Part shown: positions 59,803 through 64,000 of the stretch, piece by piece
Layout of the letters: every line of letters starts with the position of its first letter
How positions within the stretch are numbered: position 1 is the stretch's first letter
Source of the DNA: Candidatus Nanoarchaeia archaeon
GTDB taxonomy: Archaea > Nanobdellota > Nanobdellia > Woesearchaeales > UBA525
Assembly: GCA_028279755.1 (NCBI GenBank)
Contig: JANQNB010000008.1
Coordinates: 36,899-100,898 of the forward strand
Direction: 5' to 3'
Length of the DNA stretch: 64,000 nt
Notes under the pieces: model-generated
Databases searched by the model: none
The model's input: the letters and a program-made list of their open reading frames with translations, nothing else
Told to the model about the DNA's origin: nothing
Position numbers and translations under genes: made by a program

Positions 59803-62712
59803 ATGGTCACTGTGCAGGAAATTTTTGATCAGAATCTCGATGAAGATCAGCAAAGAGCCGCTTCCGACACTTCTAACGAGATATTATGCCTTGCTTGCGC
59901 TGGGAGTGGGAAATCTCGCACTCTGGCTTTTAGGATTGTTCGGCTGCTAATGGAGGGTGTTGAAGCTAAAAGCATCTTGGCTTTCACGTTCACTAAAAAG
60001 GCCGCAGAATCAATAAAGCTTAGAGTCTCGAGCGCGCTTTCGGCTGCTGGACTTCCAACAACCCTCGTCGGAGCTATGTACATAGGGACGATCCATGGAT
60101 GGTGTAAGGAGATTCTGGGAGAGATGAACCCTTGTTATCGGCAATTTGATGTTCTAGATGATAACAAGCTAATATTGTTTCTTATATCTCGTTATCTGAA
60201 TCTTCAATTGCATCGCCTGAGAGCTGATAGGGGAGCAAGATATTTTCAGACAGTAAACGAGGTCTCAAAGGCCTGGAAAACTCTTAACGATGAAATGATA
60301 GATCTTGAGACGGTACGAAGAGAAGATGAATATCTTGGAGAGACTTTGGTAAGATTGAAGGATAGAATGGAACAAGACCAATTCACCGATTTCTCATCTA
60401 TGATTCGTATTGTTGCAGAAGAAATCCAGAATAGTAATGAAACAGCTCTCAGAGCTATCAATCACATAAAACATGTGATGGTGGATGAATATCAGGATGT
60501 GAATCCTGCACAACAACTGTTAGTTTCATCTCTTCAAGAACACACAGATACTCTTTTTGTTGTTGGAGATGATGATCAGAGCATATATGCTTGGAGAGGG
60601 GCGGACGTTAATCACATACTCAATTTTCAACAAGAGTATCCCTCCGCTGTCATCCATACTTTGTCAAAAAACTATCGAAGTACCGAACCAATAGTTGATA
60701 CATCAAATAGATTCGTTCAAACATACCTCGGACCGAGACGAATGGAAAAAAATCCTGTTTCTGATGATGCCACGCATCGAGGACCAAGAGATTTCAGAGT
60801 AATACAGTTCTCAGAGCGAGAACACGAAGCAGTATGGGTTGCAAGAAGAATAAGAAGTTTGCTTGGTGCAAAAATTATTGACGATGATGAAGGTCCTCGC
60901 GGTCTCACTCCTGGCGATTTTGCAATATTGATGAGATCTACCAGGCAATCTGAAGGTCCGAGAGGAAGCCCTCCTCGTCATGCAGCATTTACTGAAGCAT
61001 TGAGAAATGAAGGTATAGAACTGAGTCTCGAGTCTGGAGGGAGTGTCTTTGATACAATACAAGTTGAAGCTTTAAGGGAATCTTTTGAGTTGCTTCGAGA
61101 AGGAAATCCCGACAGAAATGAATGTATGGAGGTCTTTCAAACATCTATACTTCCAGCATACCCCCAAGCGGACTTTGAAGTTTTTACGAGGGTAATAAGT
61201 GAATGGGGTAGATTAATTCACGGTCCCACCAGCGAACAAAGAAGAAGAGTTTTCCCTCAAAAGCTAGTTTATGAACTTCTGGAAGCGTTTCGCCTTAGAG
61301 AAACAGAACTTTCTGATGTAGTTCTTCATCACATTGGTATTTTCAGTAGAATAATCCAAGACGTCGAATCAGTTTATGTCAGCATTGATACGCGGGAAAG
61401 ATACGAAAGCATTCTGAACTTTTTAAGTAACACTGCAGAATCAGGATATGATATTGATACGATGGATGCAGTAACTCGTCCTGATGCGGTGACTGTCAGC
61501 ACAGTTCATAAGATGAAAGGGCTTGAGTTTCCAGTTGTTTTCATAGTTGATATGCAAGCACAGAGATTTCCGAGGAATAGAAGCCGCTATAGGGGATGGT
61601 TGCCACAATCTGTAATTCAAGAAGCGGTCGGAAGAGGGGCCTATCACTCAACAAGAGATGAAGAAATCCGATTATTCTATACTGCTATGACTCGTGCTGA
61701 GAGGTGGTTGTACGTAACTTGTTGTGAGCAATTACCTCGGGGGAGGAGGCGAAGCAGAATGTCTGAATTTGCAGCTTCTCTAGCACATGATGAGCTAAGG
61801 GACGATCCTGATATAGAAGAAACTACTGAAACAACAACTCCAAGGAGAAAAATAGAAGATTCACCGCTACCAACTAGCTTTTCAGAGATAAAATATTATC
61901 TAGTTTGTCCTAGAGATTATCTTTTCAGAAAAGTGTTTGGATTCTCACCCCCCATTGTTGAAATGTTTGGGTTTGGACAGACAGTTCATGCAACAATCGG
62001 CACATTACATAACAATTTTCCAGATGATGCACCAACAAGCGAAGAAGCTGGAGAGGTTGCAGATGATGTGTTTCATCTAAAGCATGTCTATCCAAGTGGC
62101 GAACCCGAAGAGAGAGTGGGTCCCTATGAACGAGCGAAGAATCGTTCAAAACAAATAGTGCAGGAATATGCAACCAGTTTTCAAGAAGATTTTCAAAACC
62201 GGCGGCAGGTAGAAATCCGCTTTGAAATCCCTCTTCCTCGGGCAGTCCTTACGGGTGCGATAGATTTGATGATTCAGAGAGATAATGAGGGGAATATTGT
62301 CAGTGCAACTGTTGTAGATTTCAAGACTTTGGAAGATAGTGAACAGAACCCGTTAGATTGGACTAGTCTTGCGCTACAGGTTCAGCTTTATGCAAATGCT
62401 GCCAATGAGGTTCTGGGCCATAATGCTAGAACTGGTGCGGTGCATCTGCTAAAAGACAATAACCGTGTACAGATTCCTGTTGATGAAAGGGCGGTTCAAG
62501 ATGCCTTATCAAATGTGAATTGGGCTGTAGAAAATATACTCGCTGGAGAATATCCCATGCGACCCGCAAGAAATAAATGTGATGAATGCGATTTTAGACC
62601 AATATGTCCAAGGAGATCTGAGGATTTTTCCAATCAAAACTTTCCACCAACAATCCATATTTCTTCTGAAAGAAGAGAGCGAGTTCAAGCCACTCGTGAT
62701 TCAGACATTTAA
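59803..62712 (+). CDS. SF1A UvrD/PcrA-like helicase fused to PD-(D/E)XK Fe-S nuclease
   Basis: 969 aa. Helicase motifs in order: CAGSGKSRTLAF (I), TFTKKAAES (Ia), VDEYQDVNPAQ (II), VGDDDQSIYAWRGA (III), LSKNYRST (IV), VSTVHKMKGLEFPVVF (V) and FYTAMTRAERWLYV (VI). The C-terminal 270 residues have a RecB-like nuclease core (GAIDLM, then VVDFKT) and four cysteines placed as in AddB/Cas4-type Fe-S nucleases: YLVCPRDY upstream and CDECDFRPIC at the end. Such fusions resect or degrade DNA in repair or defence. It converges with, and overlaps by 12 bases, the C5 methyltransferase gene. No classic TATA was found in the expected place except TTTATATGTGAC near 59773. Confidence 0.93.
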   Translation: MVTVQEIFDQNLDEDQQRAASDTSNEILCLACAGSGKSRTLAFRIVRLLMEGVEAKSILAFTFTKKAAESIKLRVSSALSAAGLPTTLVGAMYIGTIHGWCKEILGEMNPCYRQFDVLDDNKLILFLISRYLNLQLHRLRADRGARYFQTVNEVSKAWKTLNDEMIDLETVRREDEYLGETLVRLKDRMEQDQFTDFSSMIRIVAEEIQNSNETALRAINHIKHVMVDEYQDVNPAQQLLVSSLQEHTDTLFVVGDDDQSIYAWRGADVNHILNFQQEYPSAVIHTLSKNYRSTEPIVDTSNRFVQTYLGPRRMEKNPVSDDATHRGPRDFRVIQFSEREHEAVWVARRIRSLLGAKIIDDDEGPRGLTPGDFAILMRSTRQSEGPRGSPPRHAAFTEALRNEGIELSLESGGSVFDTIQVEALRESFELLREGNPDRNECMEVFQTSILPAYPQADFEVFTRVISEWGRLIHGPTSEQRRRVFPQKLVYELLEAFRLRETELSDVVLHHIGIFSRIIQDVESVYVSIDTRERYESILNFLSNTAESGYDIDTMDAVTRPDAVTVSTVHKMKGLEFPVVFIVDMQAQRFPRNRSRYRGWLPQSVIQEAVGRGAYHSTRDEEIRLFYTAMTRAERWLYVTCCEQLPRGRRRSRMSEFAASLAHDELRDDPDIEETTETTTPRRKIEDSPLPTSFSEIKYYLVCPRDYLFRKVFGFSPPIVEMFGFGQTVHATIGTLHNNFPDDAPTSEEAGEVADDVFHLKHVYPSGEPEERVGPYERAKNRSKQIVQEYATSFQEDFQNRRQVEIRFEIPLPRAVLTGAIDLMIQRDNEGNIVSATVVDFKTLEDSEQNPLDWTSLALQVQLYANAANEVLGHNARTGAVHLLKDNNRVQIPVDERAVQDALSNVNWAVENILAGEYPMRPARNKCDECDFRPICPRRSEDFSNQNFPPTIHISSERRERVQATRDSDI

Positions 62713-63750
62713 TTTCTCCAAAATCATATGCGCGTGATGTTTGACAAAGTCTGGAGGGAATGCATTCCCAACAAGTCGGGCAGCCCCTTGCCGGCCCTGA
62801 TCAAGAGGTATCACATAGTCTAATGGGAAAGTCATAAGCACTGCCGCTTCTCTAAGAGTGAGTGCCCGATTCTGAACCGGATGGAGAAATCTACCTTTGG
62901 AAGGATTGGTACAGCCAGAGGTAATCGTTGGAGAGACATCATCCCAACTAACTCGACCATAAATATCTTTGAATCCGTCACAATTCATATGACACTTGAG
63001 CTGATGCTTTTCCCCGAGATCATGTCTGCTACCGCCGTTTTTTGGAATCATTCGGATCCGTTTCATAACAATTTCTGTTCGTTCCTCTTCGTAGTCGTGA
63101 AGAGGATCATTACCTTTTCCAGGTACTGGAAGCCCCCCAATTGCTTCTTTCACAGTAACCTTCTTTATCTCTGGTAAGGAGAAGTCTGGCATGAAATCCT
63201 TCGCAGCTACCAGTATCATTCGCTTTCTTCTTTGAGGAACTCCAAAGTTGGCGGCGTCAGCCACCATAACGTTCTTCGCGTAATCCTTCAAATCTATTTT
63301 ATAACCTAAAGAATTCAAAGCCTTCAGAAAGAGCTTTATTCTACGATTCTTTGCTAGTGCAGGAACATTTTCCATGAGTAGTGCTTTCGGCTTCAATACA
63401 CGTACAAATCGTAAGTAGTCATCAATTAGATCATTCCTCTTGTCAGAAACTTCTGAACGTCTATTTAATGTTCGTAAGGTGCTAAATCCTTGACAAGGTG
63501 GGCATCCAGCAAGTAGAGAGAGTTCTCCTGGCTTAATTCCAAGGCGATTGAGAACCTGTTTTGCGGGAACTTTTCTGATATCACTCAACCATGTGCTTTT
63601 TACTTCCGGGTGATTGATGCGATAGGCTTTCATCGAAAGTTCATCATTGTCTATTGCACCGATAACCTTGAAACCGGCCTTTTTAAGGCCTAATGTCAAA
63701 CCTCCACAGCCAGAGAATAAGTCAAATGCTCGAGGCTTCTTTCGGCTCAT
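62701..63750 (-). CDS. C5 DNA cytosine methyltransferase
   Basis: 349 aa. Motif I FDLFSGCGGLTLGL, motif IV GCPPCQGFS with the catalytic Cys, motif VI ENVPAL, motif VIII QRRKRMI, a target-recognition region (about 210-275), motif IX REAAVLMTFP and motif X VGNAFPP are all intact, so it should be active. It methylates cytosine at C5 in a specific sequence that cannot be read from the protein. TATA CACTATATAAATG is 14-20 bases beyond the ATG. No separate restriction gene is adjacent; the convergent helicase-nuclease is the natural partner. Confidence 0.95.
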   Translation of the reverse strand: MSRKKPRAFDLFSGCGGLTLGLKKAGFKVIGAIDNDELSMKAYRINHPEVKSTWLSDIRKVPAKQVLNRLGIKPGELSLLAGCPPCQGFSTLRTLNRRSEVSDKRNDLIDDYLRFVRVLKPKALLMENVPALAKNRRIKLFLKALNSLGYKIDLKDYAKNVMVADAANFGVPQRRKRMILVAAKDFMPDFSLPEIKKVTVKEAIGGLPVPGKGNDPLHDYEEERTEIVMKRIRMIPKNGGSRHDLGEKHQLKCHMNCDGFKDIYGRVSWDDVSPTITSGCTNPSKGRFLHPVQNRALTLREAAVLMTFPLDYVIPLDQGRQGAARLVGNAFPPDFVKHHAHMILEKLNV

Positions 63751-63846
63751 AACTTCATTTATATAGTGCTAGTATTAAAACTTTATTTATTTTCATCATG
63801 CTTTTTTGAGGAAAATTCTGAGTTCTTAACTGTGAATTAAGCAGTT

Positions 63847-63884
63847 AGTTTCCCCCCACCCCTTCCTCTTTTTTTTGTGTGTCC
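63847..63884. repeat. Right inverted flank of the helicase/methyltransferase unit
   Basis: AGTTTCCCCCCACCCC (63847-63862) and TTTTGTGTGTCC (63873-63884) are exact reverse complements of blocks at 59719-59734 and 59666-59677. They lie upstream of the methyltransferase promoter. Confidence 0.65.
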
Positions 63885-63901
63885 TGAGTAATATGTCGAA
63901 A

Positions 63902-63974
63902 AACACCGGACTTTAACGCACATCACGCAGTGATGTGGGGCTAGAATTTCAATTCTACCGTTTAAAGTCCTGTT
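63902..63974 (+). repeat. Structured cassette-boundary repeat E
   Basis: AACA-CC-GGACTTTAA pairs with TTTAAAGTCC-TGTT. The inner hairpin ACATCAC-GCA-GTGATGT (63920-63936) precedes the 31-base core at 63937-63967 shared exactly with repeat A. Following bases (GCCGGAG...CCGCAGG) resemble those after repeat D, and the array may continue beyond the window. Confidence 0.75.
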
Positions 63975-64000
63975 AAAGGCGCCGGAGAACTCCGCAGGAG

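Noticed and set aside
57031..63974. CRISPR array
   Set aside because: The repeats are spaced by whole genes (0.5-4.4 kb), vary in their interior and have no short spacers.
57031..63974. Insertion sequence ends (IS200/IS605-type hairpins)
   Set aside because: No transposase gene of any type is present between or next to the repeats, and there are five same-orientation copies around unrelated genes instead of a pair at two ends.

Overview
The window reads as part of an archaeal chromosome, most likely from a DPANN-type lineage (Woesearchaeota/Pacearchaeota-like); the lineage is an inference. Archaeal markers are a histone, aMBF1, FEN1 with a C-terminal PCNA-binding motif, Hjc, the tRNA-splicing endonuclease, RNase Z and an AbrB-PhoU protein. 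Most genes have a TATA element (e.g. TTTATA, CTTTAAA) centred about 25-28 bases before the start codon, which implies leaderless mRNAs. Leadered genes use a GGTGAT or GAGGTG Shine-Dalgarno sequence. Bacterial-type genes (glmM/glmS, nrdR, VKOR) are mixed in, as is common in such genomes. I found no rRNA, tRNA, CRISPR array or transposase.

Layout. 1-13.3 kb: housekeeping nucleic-acid genes (Trm5-like, fen, endA, rnz, histone, hjc) with transporters, lipoproteins and a DUF2283/DUF4258 pair. 13.4-24.6 kb: very large secreted cysteine-rich proteins, two of which share a C-terminal membrane-anchored module, and a Tat-type secreted protein. 26.4-31.5 kb: a surface-glycan operon (two multi-pass GT-C-like proteins, a family-2 glycosyltransferase, an anchored thioredoxin-like protein, a PAP2 phosphatase). 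32.9-36.6 kb: a 1066-residue glycosylation-rich surface protein divergent from a VKOR homologue. 37.2-38.7 kb: nrdR-dut-HAD. 39.7-46.8 kb: UDP-GlcNAc genes (glmM, glmU-like, glmS) followed by a three-gene set resembling citryl-CoA synthetase plus citryl-CoA lyase, with two leader mini-ORFs and a structured intergenic RNA candidate. 46.7-56.1 kb: nucleotide clean-up, RqcH-like, rRNA/tRNA methylation, surface and regulatory genes.

From about 56.1 kb the base composition drops and the architecture changes. Genes stand singly or in a convergent pair between structured repeats that all lie in the same orientation. Each repeat begins AACACCGG, most end with a GTCC-TGTT-type arm, and the interior is variable but self-complementary. 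Inside these repeats are a YbaK-type deacylase, two unrecognised genes, and an SF1 helicase-nuclease facing a C5 DNA methyltransferase. At least three of the units also carry a second, internal inverted repeat around the gene(s). This looks like an integron-like or otherwise undescribed cassette array carrying a probable defence module, and it is the most novel signal here.

How the genes fit together: the cell invests heavily in a disulfide-rich, glycosylated surface. It has precursor synthesis (glmM/U/S), lipid-linked glycan assembly, oxidative folding (VKOR, thioredoxin-like protein) and the surface proteins themselves, with a possible citrate-cleaving route next to the amino-sugar genes.
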